Assembly: GCA_031289385.1 (NCBI GenBank)
Contig: JAITPP010000001.1
Location: 1-19,284 of the forward strand
Origin: Prevotellaceae bacterium
GTDB taxonomy: Bacteria; Bacteroidota; Bacteroidia; Bacteroidales; UBA932
Direction: 5' to 3'
Length of the DNA: 19,284 nt
The number at the start of each line of letters is the position of its first letter. Position 1 is the first letter of the stretch. Shown piece by piece: positions 13,899-19,025 of the stretch. The translations under genes and the position numbers were made by a program. The notes beneath the pieces were generated by a model. That model was given only the letters and a program-made list of their open reading frames with translations, was not told the DNA's origin and did not search any database.

Positions 13899-15209
13899 AT
13901 GACAAATACAGAAGGTGGAGCAAAAAAACCGCAAAAAATAATAATAAATGATTTGACGCTCGTTGCTCCCGATCGCAATAGAAAAGATATTGCAAAATTA
14001 AAATCGTCAATCGAAAGGGCAGAAAGCATATACACGCCAAGCCGCGTGGAATTATACGACTTGTACCATGATATTACCACAATAGATGGACACCTTGCAG
14101 GAATATTGCAAAAACGCAAGGACTTTGTTTTGAATAAAAGCATTTCTTTTGTTGATAAAAACAAACGAAAAATTGACACTTTCGAGAATCTCATATATTC
14201 AAACAAGTTTAACAGATTGATAGAATTAATTATCGAATCGAAATTTTGGGGTATTTCGGGAATTGAATTTATTGTGGGCAAAGATTTCGATTTTGATGAG
14301 ATTCCGCGCAAGCATATTCGTATTGAAAAAAACATGATTGTAAAATCACAATACGATTACACAGGTATCAGTATCGACGAGTTGCCGTTTGTGTGGACAA
14401 TAGGCAGAAAAAACGATTTGGGGCTTTTACTTAAATGCTCAATGTATGCACTGTATAAACGTAGCGGTTTCGGCGATTTTGCTCAATATGTTGAGATTTT
14501 TGGGCAACCTGTGCGCATTATTTATTATGATGCTTACGATACGAAAACAAAACAGGATTTGCGAAAAATTCTCACCGAATCGGGCGGCTCGCTTGCTATG
14601 ATGATACCCAAACAAGCACAGTTTCAAATGCTCGATGGCAAAACAAGCAATGGCACAGGCGAACTGCAAGAACGACTGATTCACAATTGTAACGCCGAAA
14701 TGTCGGTTGCTATTTTGGGAAATACCGAAACAACCACATCAAGCAGCAGTTCAGGATACGCTCAAAGTGTAGAACAGGGCAGGCAGCAACTCGAAATAAC
14801 CAAATCGGATATTTCGTTTGTTCAAAACACACTGAACGAACCGTGGTTTTTGGATATATTAAAATCATACGGCTATCCTGTTGACGGCGGCTCGTTTGAA
14901 TTTGAATTTGAAATTGACCTTGATAATTTAATAAAACGTTTGCAAATTGATACCTTCGTTTCGGGTAAAGTTCCCGTTGCCGATGACTACTATTATGAAA
15001 CTTACGGCATTCCAAAGCCCGACAATTACGATGAGTTAAAAGCAAAACAGGAGGATGACAAACAAGCCGCTTTGCTGGCTATTCAGGGCAATAAAGAAAC
15101 GCACACAAAAGAAGCCGATGAGCCTAAAAATGACAAAAAAAATCTGATTGACACCATAATAAATTTTTTCGGTTTAGCCCCGAAAAACGGGGCTTCCGCA
15201 GATTGGTAA
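13899..15209 (+). CDS. Portal protein, DUF935 family (Mu gp29-like)
   Basis: A 436-residue protein of the DUF935 portal family, the 12-fold ring through which DNA enters and leaves the head. Typical features are MYTPSR-like SIYTPSRVELYDLYHDITTIDGHLAGILQKRKDFV at the start, WGISGIEFIVGKD, FVWTIGRKNDLGLLLKCSMYALYKR, FAQYVEIFGQPVRI, and SSGYAQSVEQGRQQLEITKSDISFVQNTLNEPW in the last third. The Lys/Glu-rich tail (residues 380-436) is variable. The last codons contain a 7-bp hairpin (15176-15194), and the next gene starts at a TTG seven bases inside the end. Confidence 0.92.
   Translation: MTNTEGGAKKPQKIIINDLTLVAPDRNRKDIAKLKSSIERAESIYTPSRVELYDLYHDITTIDGHLAGILQKRKDFVLNKSISFVDKNKRKIDTFENLIYSNKFNRLIELIIESKFWGISGIEFIVGKDFDFDEIPRKHIRIEKNMIVKSQYDYTGISIDELPFVWTIGRKNDLGLLLKCSMYALYKRSGFGDFAQYVEIFGQPVRIIYYDAYDTKTKQDLRKILTESGGSLAMMIPKQAQFQMLDGKTSNGTGELQERLIHNCNAEMSVAILGNTETTTSSSSSGYAQSVEQGRQQLEITKSDISFVQNTLNEPWFLDILKSYGYPVDGGSFEFEFEIDLDNLIKRLQIDTFVSGKVPVADDYYYETYGIPKPDNYDELKAKQEDDKQAALLAIQGNKETHTKEADEPKNDKKNLIDTIINFFGLAPKNGASADW
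15176..15194 (+). promoter_or_regulatory. Hairpin just before the TTG start of the F-like gene
   Basis: AGCCCCG (15176-15182) and CGGGGCT (15188-15194) pair perfectly around AAAAA, ending 8 bases before the TTG at 15203. No U-tract follows, so termination is unlikely. The stem would be opened by ribosomes finishing the portal gene, which would couple translation of the next gene to it. Confidence 0.6.
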
Positions 15210-16525
15210 ACAACGCTTACTACGGTAGCGATGATACACCTGTGTGCAACCTTGCAGATGAAACTTTTGCTTTTACGCCCGAAATAATAGCAAAGGCTCT
15301 TAAAAATATTTACGAAAAAAACTTTGACTGCCAAACCGAAATTGAAGATAATATTTTTAAAGCCACACTCGACACGTTTAACCTTGCAACAGCCGAAGGC
15401 TTGCAACAATCAACACGAGTACCCGAACGTGATTTTATTGATGCGATTAAATATAACAACGCTGTATTTTCGGCATTCCGTACACACAGAATGCAAAACG
15501 ATATGGTAAAACAATTGACAGACGAAAACGGCAACTTAAAATCATTTTCGCAATTTGCAAAAGATACCGAAAACATTCGCAGTCATTATGTAAAATCGTG
15601 GTTGAAAACGGAATATAACACCGCTGTTATTCGCGCACATCAAGCCGCCGACTGGCAACAATATGAAGCCGAAAAGAATATTTTACCTAATTTAGAATGG
15701 ATGCCGTCAACGAGTGTAACACCGGGAGAAGATCATATCGGATTTTGGGGTACAATTTTGCCTGTGAACGACACGTTCTGGAACTCGCACAAGCCCGGCG
15801 ACAGATGGAACTGTAAATGTTATCTGCAAGCAAACGATAAAAATACAAAGCCGCCTGTGCTCGATGTGCTGAAAAATCCGAAAAATAAACCTTTGCCCGG
15901 ACTCGAAAACAATCCGGGAAAGGATGCTAAACTTTTTAGCAGCAAAAATGCCTACCAGACAAAAGCATACAGCGGGGCAAAAGAAGCGGTTGCAAATCTA
16001 ATAAAAACATTAAAAGAAAATACAGAAAAGCGCGAACAACCGCCAGCTGTGGAAACTTACAAAAAAATAAATAAACTCGTTTATCAAAGTCCGTATCATG
16101 GCAAAGGCGAATTAAAAGACAATACGCAAATTGCTAATTTTGTATCAAAGAAAATTAAAGATAAGGTTTTTCTTTTGCCAAACTTGAATCCTGTTGTTCC
16201 CGCAGAAAATATATTAAGAAACGAATTATTGCCACGTGGTGTTCCCAATGGCAAAAATTCTGACTTTATTATACAGGGAAAATTGTTTGAAGGTAAAAAC
16301 ATGCTTGGTGTTAAAGATAAGCCGGACAAACAAATGAAAGAAACAATTAAAAAGCGAATAAAAGAGGCAAAAAAACAGGCTGATAACATTATACTTGTTA
16401 TGCCTTCGCATGTAAAACGCAGCCTTATTAACAGCACTATAAAAAATCAGTTAAAAGCGTCAAAAACAAAACGCGAAATCTGGGTTATATGGAAAAATAA
16501 ATTATTAAAATATAATAACTATTGA
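15203..16525 (+). CDS. Mu F-like minor head protein with C-terminal nuclease-like (MuF toxin) domain
   Basis: A 440-residue protein starting at TTG, the only start available because its frame has a TGA upstream and no ATG until residue 97. About residues 110-215 are the Phage Mu F head domain (FAKDTENIRSHYVKSWLKTE, PSTSVTPGEDHIGFWGTILP, GDRWNCKCYLQA). After a disordered linker (215-285), residues 290-440 form a separate domain: ENILRNELLP, NSDFIIQGKLFEGKN (Asp354, Glu363, Lys365, a D...ExK pattern), ETIKKRIKEAKKQADNIILVM and REIWVIWKNKLLKY. This resembles CdiA C-terminal and BECR/PD-(D/E)xK tRNase or DNase domains. F proteins with exchangeable toxin ends are known as MuF polymorphic toxins. 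The exact nuclease family is not settled. Confidence 0.85.
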   Translation: MVNNAYYGSDDTPVCNLADETFAFTPEIIAKALKNIYEKNFDCQTEIEDNIFKATLDTFNLATAEGLQQSTRVPERDFIDAIKYNNAVFSAFRTHRMQNDMVKQLTDENGNLKSFSQFAKDTENIRSHYVKSWLKTEYNTAVIRAHQAADWQQYEAEKNILPNLEWMPSTSVTPGEDHIGFWGTILPVNDTFWNSHKPGDRWNCKCYLQANDKNTKPPVLDVLKNPKNKPLPGLENNPGKDAKLFSSKNAYQTKAYSGAKEAVANLIKTLKENTEKREQPPAVETYKKINKLVYQSPYHGKGELKDNTQIANFVSKKIKDKVFLLPNLNPVVPAENILRNELLPRGVPNGKNSDFIIQGKLFEGKNMLGVKDKPDKQMKETIKKRIKEAKKQADNIILVMPSHVKRSLINSTIKNQLKASKTKREIWVIWKNKLLKYNNY

Positions 16526-16528
16526 TTT

Positions 16529-16557
16529 AAAAAAACGACAGCAAGTAAAACTTGCTG
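16529..16557 (-). terminator. Intrinsic terminator of small RNA 1
   Basis: On the minus strand CAGCAAGT and ACTTGCTG (8 bp, loop of 3) are followed by TCG and seven T. The plus-strand transcript would have no U-tract after the stem, so it would stop only minus-strand transcription. Confidence 0.8.
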
Positions 16558-16601
16558 CGTTATCGGAGGTAGCGGTAGGGAACTTATCTTCTACCATAAC
16601 C
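16529..16601 (-). ncRNA. Putative small RNA 1 of tandem array
   Basis: About 73 nt on the minus strand, from just after the promoter element TACTTTTG to a U-tract. The 5' part begins TGGCGGTTATGG and can fold as GGCGGT with ACCTCC (one C-U mismatch) enclosing GGTAG/CTACC around an AAGATAAGTTCC loop. It ends in the terminator at 16529-16557. It is similar along its length to RNA 4: same 5' TGGCGGT, same ACCTCCGATAAC, same terminator arm CAGCAAG. No protein frame is present. Function unknown. Confidence 0.7.
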
Positions 16602-16605
16602 GCCA

Positions 16606-16636
16606 CAAAAGTAATAAATAATATTTAAACAACAAA
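16606..16636 (-). promoter_or_regulatory. Promoter of small RNA 1
   Basis: Minus strand: TTTG (16636-16633), exactly 19 bases, TACTTTTG (16613-16606). Perfect Bacteroidetes consensus. The spacer and flanks are almost identical in all four cassettes. Confidence 0.82.
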
Positions 16637-16695
16637 ATAAATAACATTTAAATAATAAAAAAATGAAAGGAAATAAATATTTAAGGCTACTGTAT

Positions 16696-16728
16696 AAAAA
16701 GCAATAAGGAGGCAAAACCTCCTCTTGC
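16696..16728 (-). terminator. Intrinsic terminator of small RNA 2
   Basis: Minus strand: GCAA, G, AGGAGG, a 5-base loop, CCTCCT, TA, TTGC, then five T. A two-part stem with a small internal loop; weaker than the other three terminators. Confidence 0.65.
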
Positions 16729-16770
16729 GGGGCACGAATCCGTAGAATCGCACTTCAGTTTTTAAACTGC
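16696..16770 (-). ncRNA. Putative small RNA 2 of tandem array
   Basis: About 75 nt on the minus strand. The 5' part has CAGTTT/AAACTG as a short hairpin, followed by a single-stranded-looking segment in which GATTC occurs twice (CGATTCTACGGATTCG), then the terminator stem. The body is unrelated to RNAs 1, 3 and 4, although promoter and layout are the same. The GGATTCGTGCCCCGCA stretch recalls a tRNA 3' end, but no cloverleaf can be drawn. Function unknown. Confidence 0.65.
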
Positions 16771-16774
16771 ACTG

Positions 16775-16805
16775 CAAAAGTAATAAATAATATTTAAACA
16801 ACAAA
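16775..16805 (-). promoter_or_regulatory. Promoter of small RNA 2
   Basis: Minus strand: TTTG (16805-16802), 19 bases, TACTTTTG (16782-16775), as in the other cassettes. Confidence 0.8.
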
Positions 16806-16845
16806 AAAATAACATTTAAATGGCAAAATACGTAAAATATTTAAT

Positions 16846-16874
16846 AAAAAATAAAGGGAAACATTACATTTCCC
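16846..16874 (-). terminator. Intrinsic terminator of small RNA 3
   Basis: Minus strand: GGGAAA and TTTCCC around a 7-base loop, followed by TTTATTTTTT. A typical intrinsic terminator in this orientation only. Confidence 0.78.
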
Positions 16875-16920
16875 CTGGGGGCGTGATGCGGTGCATCTCG
16901 CCGAACCTTACTACTAAGGC
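16846..16920 (-). ncRNA. Putative small RNA 3 of tandem array
   Basis: About 75 nt on the minus strand with two clear hairpins before its terminator: CCTTA/TAAGG (loop of 4, 16906-16919) and GGCG-A-GATGC/GCATC-A-CGCC (loop of 3, 16880-16902), in which both stems are perfect around matched A-A mismatches. The body differs from the other three. The plus strand of this stretch holds a short open frame (16820-16933), which I regard as incidental. Function unknown. Confidence 0.7.
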
Positions 16921-16924
16921 TGCA

Positions 16925-16955
16925 CAAAAGTAATAAATAATATTTAAACAACAAA
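16925..16955 (-). promoter_or_regulatory. Promoter of small RNA 3
   Basis: Minus strand: TTTG (16955-16952), 19 bases, TACTTTTG (16932-16925). Confidence 0.8.
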
Positions 16956-16988
16956 AAAATGATAATTAAATATAAAAACTTTTGATTT

Positions 16989-17018
16989 AAAAAAACAACA
17001 GCAAGCGATGCTTGCTGT
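16989..17018 (-). terminator. Intrinsic terminator of small RNA 4
   Basis: Minus strand: ACAGCAAGC and GCTTGCTGT (9 bp, loop of 3), TG, then seven T. The loop-side bases differ from those of terminator 1 in a paired way (GC here, T-A there). Confidence 0.82.
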
Positions 17019-17064
17019 GTTATCGGAGGTTACTGCCGGGGACGATACCTTCGACAGACAGACC
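16989..17064 (-). ncRNA. Putative small RNA 4 of tandem array
   Basis: About 76 nt on the minus strand, the closest relative of RNA 1. It begins TGGCGGTCTGTCTG. GGCGGT can pair with ACCTCC, enclosing a CTGTCG/CGGCAG stem (one G-U) around a loop AAGGTATCGTCCC. The inner stem differs in sequence from that of RNA 1 (GGTAG/CTACC) but stays paired, while the loops align as AAGRTAnnGTYCC. That pattern, changed stem and kept loop, suggests selection on RNA structure. It ends in the terminator at 16989-17018. Confidence 0.72.
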
Positions 17065-17068
17065 GCCA

Positions 17069-17099
17069 CAAAAGTAATAAATAATATTTAAACAACAAA
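17069..17099 (-). promoter_or_regulatory. Promoter of small RNA 4
   Basis: Minus strand: TTTG (17099-17096), 19 bases, TACTTTTG (17076-17069). It lies just upstream of the protein G start and points away from it. Confidence 0.82.
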
Positions 17100-17124
17100 A
17101 TAAATAACATTTAAATGATAAAAA

Positions 17125-17628
17125 ATGACAGGAGATGAATTTTTAAGACGACTGCAACAGTCGCAACGTGAAATTGAAAATTGCATAAACAACGTATTGC
17201 CTGTGAAAATAGGCGCGTTGGCAAAGGCTCACTTTCAAGAAAACTTTATTAAAGGCGGTTTTGTAAACAACGGATTGCATACATGGAAACCTGCAAAGCG
17301 GCTCGCGAAAGGAGCAACACGGCGGCGCACGAAAAACGGCAAGCTGTCAAAACGCGCCCGCACACTTGCAATTAACAAATATAAAACATTATTGTCCGAC
17401 AAAAATCATTTATTCAGCAGCATTTATTACACGCCGTCGCGGGCTGCCGTAAGAATATACAACCCTGTAAATTATGCAGCAGTTCATAACGAGGGTTTGC
17501 GCGCCGGACGCGGCAAAGGTTTTATAATGCCGAAACGCCAATTTATAGGAGAAAGCGCAGAACTCAACAAAAAAGTGCAGCAAACAATTGAAAAGGAACT
17601 TACTAAAATCATAAACCTGCACAATTAA
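17125..17628 (+). CDS. Phage virion morphogenesis protein (Mu gpG / P2 gpS family)
   Basis: A 167-residue protein of the Phage_tail_S family. It starts MTGDEFLRRLQQSQREIENC, has LPVKIGALAKAHFQENFIKGGF and the typical W-x-P region HTWKPAKRLAKG, a basic loop (ATRRRTKNGKLSKRAR), then LSDKNHLFSSIYYTPSRAAVRIYNPVNYAAVHNEG and the 'MPKRQFIGES' motif seen in nearly all family members. P2 gpS completes the tail and Mu gpG is found in heads, so it acts at head-tail joining. The four-cassette RNA region lies directly upstream, so its plus-strand leader would carry the antisense of those RNAs. Confidence 0.9.
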   Translation: MTGDEFLRRLQQSQREIENCINNVLPVKIGALAKAHFQENFIKGGFVNNGLHTWKPAKRLAKGATRRRTKNGKLSKRARTLAINKYKTLLSDKNHLFSSIYYTPSRAAVRIYNPVNYAAVHNEGLRAGRGKGFIMPKRQFIGESAELNKKVQQTIEKELTKIINLHN

Positions 17629-17689
17629 CAATTAACATATTAACACATTAACATATTAATCATATTAACACATTAATCACATTAAAATT
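17629..17689. repeat. Period-7 repeats between protein G and gp37-like genes
   Basis: Tandem ATTAACA / ATTAATC / ATTAACAC units, about eight copies with period 7 to 9, fill the whole gap up to the ATG at 17690. Confidence 0.8.
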
Positions 17690-18190
17690 ATGGATTCATT
17701 TTTTTCAAAACTTTACTTAGATTTGCAGGAACGCATAAAATCGGCAGTTCCCGAAATAGAATGGATAGAACAGGATTTCGGGCAGGACATATTTGACGAA
17801 TGGCGTCCAAACGTTGCCTTTCCTGCCGTTCTTATTGATTTTCCAAGCACAACGTATTCCGAAATCGGAAACATAAACCAAAGCGCACAGGCTGCGATCA
17901 TGCTACGGTTGTTGTTTGCGCCGTTTTCGCAAAGCTACGAAGATGCGCCTATTGAAGTGCGCCAAGATGCTTTGCAGTTTTTTGAAATCGAAAATAAACT
18001 TGTGAATGCTTTGCAGGGCTGGACGCCGACAGGTGCATATTGCCAACCGCTGTTGCGTAGAGCGGCGGCTTCGGTAAATAATAATCGAATAGGCTTGCGT
18101 ATTCGCAACCTGTCGTTTTCAACCGCTTATCTTGAAATATTTGAAACGCCTGAGGCGTTGGAACAAACTGTTACTATGAAAATAGTCTGA
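17690..18190 (+). CDS. DUF1834/Mu gp37-like head-tail joining protein
   Basis: A 166-residue protein, last in the plus-strand operon. It begins MDSFFSKLYLDLQERIKSAVPEIEWIEQDFGQ, then WRPNVAFPAVLIDFPSTTYSEIGNINQSAQAAIMLRLLF and FFEIENKLVNALQGWTPTG, ending in strands NRIGLRIRNLSFSTAYLEIF. This strand-helix-strand order with a conserved central 'FPAVLIDF' and 'L-x-G-W' fits the gp37 (DUF1834) / tail terminator-like fold, placed after gpG-type genes. A terminator follows 4 bases after its stop. Confidence 0.78.
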   Translation: MDSFFSKLYLDLQERIKSAVPEIEWIEQDFGQDIFDEWRPNVAFPAVLIDFPSTTYSEIGNINQSAQAAIMLRLLFAPFSQSYEDAPIEVRQDALQFFEIENKLVNALQGWTPTGAYCQPLLRRAAASVNNNRIGLRIRNLSFSTAYLEIFETPEALEQTVTMKIV

Positions 18191-18193
18191 AAA

Positions 18194-18220
18194 AAAAGCC
18201 CCACAATTTACGGGGCTTTT
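18194..18220. terminator. Bidirectional intrinsic terminator between convergent operons
   Basis: AAAAGCCCC (18194-18202) and GGGGCTTTT (18212-18220) pair perfectly around a 9-base loop. A run of A precedes and a run of T follows, so it works on both strands. It lies between the end of the plus-strand head operon (18190) and the end of the minus-strand small genes (18229). Confidence 0.9.
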
Positions 18221-18228
18221 AATTTTTT

Positions 18229-18405
18229 CTACCTTTTTAATTTAAGATATCGCCAAAATGTACGTTCACTAATTGGCCAAGATTTACATATTACGCTTCG
18301 GTAAATATTTATCTTACTTTTCGACTGATTTCCCGCCTCGTAATGTTGTTCAAGAAATTTTTGAATAACCTTTGCTCGCTCTATTACATTTTTTGATTTT
18401 TCCAT
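18229..18405 (-). CDS. Small basic protein, possible helix-turn-helix regulator
   Basis: A 58-residue protein starting MEKSKNVIERAKVIQKFLEQHY and ending PISERTFWRYLKLKR. It is rich in Lys, Arg and Ile. The last third (CKSWPISERTFWRYL) looks like the recognition half of a helix-turn-helix, as in 'S-x-R-T-x-x-R-Y-L'. Its ATG is 6 bases after the stop of the 56-residue gene, so both are in one transcript running towards the terminator at 18194-18220. A DNA-binding role is possible but unproven. Confidence 0.68.
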   Translation of the reverse strand: MEKSKNVIERAKVIQKFLEQHYEAGNQSKSKINIYRSVICKSWPISERTFWRYLKLKR

Positions 18406-18411
18406 CGCAAT

Positions 18412-18582
18412 TTAATTTATAAAGTTATAACTTCCAAATGCCAGCTGCACATCGCAAAATTGTATCACCACAATTTTGCCGTTGCCATCGCGGCAGGTGA
18501 TTTTGTCGCTGCCATGTTCGCCGTCCACCTCGCTAATCCGCAGTAACGTTAATAATCTATTATCCTTTGTTAGTATTTTCAT
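18412..18582 (-). CDS. Small hypothetical protein
   Basis: A 56-residue protein starting MKILTKDNRLLTLLRISEVDG and ending AFGSYNFIN. Alternating strands and turns (GSDKITCRDGNGKIVVIQFCDVQLAF) suggest a small beta barrel. GC content is higher than in its flanks, which are repeats and AT-rich spacers, and codon use is ordinary, which supports coding. Part of the short-gene cluster on the minus strand. No family recognised. Confidence 0.68.
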   Translation of the reverse strand: MKILTKDNRLLTLLRISEVDGEHGSDKITCRDGNGKIVVIQFCDVQLAFGSYNFIN

Positions 18583-18597
18583 CGCTTTATTTATTTT

Positions 18598-18752
18598 AGT
18601 CGTAAGTTGTAAGTTGTAAGTCGTAAGTCGTAAGTCGTAAGTCGTAAGTCGTAAGTCGTAAGTATTTAGTCGTTAGTCATAAGTCGTTAGTCATTCCTAC
18701 ATTTCTTAATTTCTTAATTTCTACATTTCTTAATTTCTACATTTCTTAATTT
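18598..18752. repeat. Heptamer tract (GTAAGTY) and TTTCTACA/TTTCTTAA tract
   Basis: From 18598 to 18682 about twelve units of GTCGTAA or variants (GTTGTAA, GTCATAA, GTCGTTA) run in tandem. From about 18692 the tract changes to alternating TTTCTACA and TTTCTTAA units of 8 bases, which continue through 18752 into the 3' end of the next gene (to about 18787). No other feature is seen. Confidence 0.88.
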
Positions 18753-18941
18753 CTACATTTCTACATTCCTACATTTCTTAATTTCTACAGTTACTACCAA
18801 TGTCCCTCGTTTCAACTCCACTTCTACCAAATCGTTTTCAATCATATAAGCTGCAAGTTGCTGCACCAGTTCCCGCTTAATAGCCAAGAACTCCTGCACC
18901 GTGCTGTCTTTTGTAAACTTATTTTTGATTTCGAGTTTCAT
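18753..18941 (-). CDS. Small hypothetical protein with repeat-derived C-terminus
   Basis: A 62-residue protein starting MKLEIKNKFTKDSTVQEFLA. Two helices (VQEFLAIKRELVQQLAAYMIENDL) are followed by strands VEVELKRGTLVVTVEI. The last residues KKCRNVEM are encoded inside the TTTCTACA/TTTCTTAA repeat, so the original stop may have been lost and replaced by one in the repeat. Likely an early-region phage gene. No family recognised. Confidence 0.6.
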   Translation of the reverse strand: MKLEIKNKFTKDSTVQEFLAIKRELVQQLAAYMIENDLVEVELKRGTLVVTVEIKKCRNVEM

Positions 18942-19025
18942 GTTTTATTTAGTCGTTAGTTATATGTCGTAAGTCGTAAGTTGCTTCGCATTCCTACATT
19001 TCTTAATTTTTAATTTGTTTATTGA
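18942..19025. repeat. Short heptamer and TTTCTTAA-type repeats
   Basis: A shorter copy of both tracts found at 18598-18787: TAGTCGTTAGTTATATGTCG and GTAAGTCGTAAGTTG units, then CATTCCTACATTTCTTAATT. No gene. Confidence 0.75.

Noticed and set aside
16696..16770. tRNA or tRNA fragment in small RNA 2
   Set aside because: A stretch recalls a tRNA 3' end, but there is no acceptor partner, D-arm or proper T-loop, so no cloverleaf can be drawn.
16820..16933. Short plus-strand frame of 37 codons (MAKYVKYLIKNKGK...) and a 14-codon one at 16663-16707
   Set aside because: Both run through the promoter or terminator parts of the minus-strand cassettes and have no counterpart in the other cassettes. RNA features explain the sequence better, although a leader peptide cannot be excluded.
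16606..17099. CRISPR array formed by the four conserved segments
   Set aside because: The repeated segments are about 45-50 bases of AT-rich promoter sequence, and the intervening parts are 95-120 bases long, structured and end in terminators. Spacing is uneven and no cas genes are present.
18598..18682. Heptamer tract as an attachment site or origin iterons
   Set aside because: The same unit occurs at several operon junctions and in the opposite orientation at 1341, so it is a dispersed simple repeat with no sign of a recombination core or DnaA boxes.
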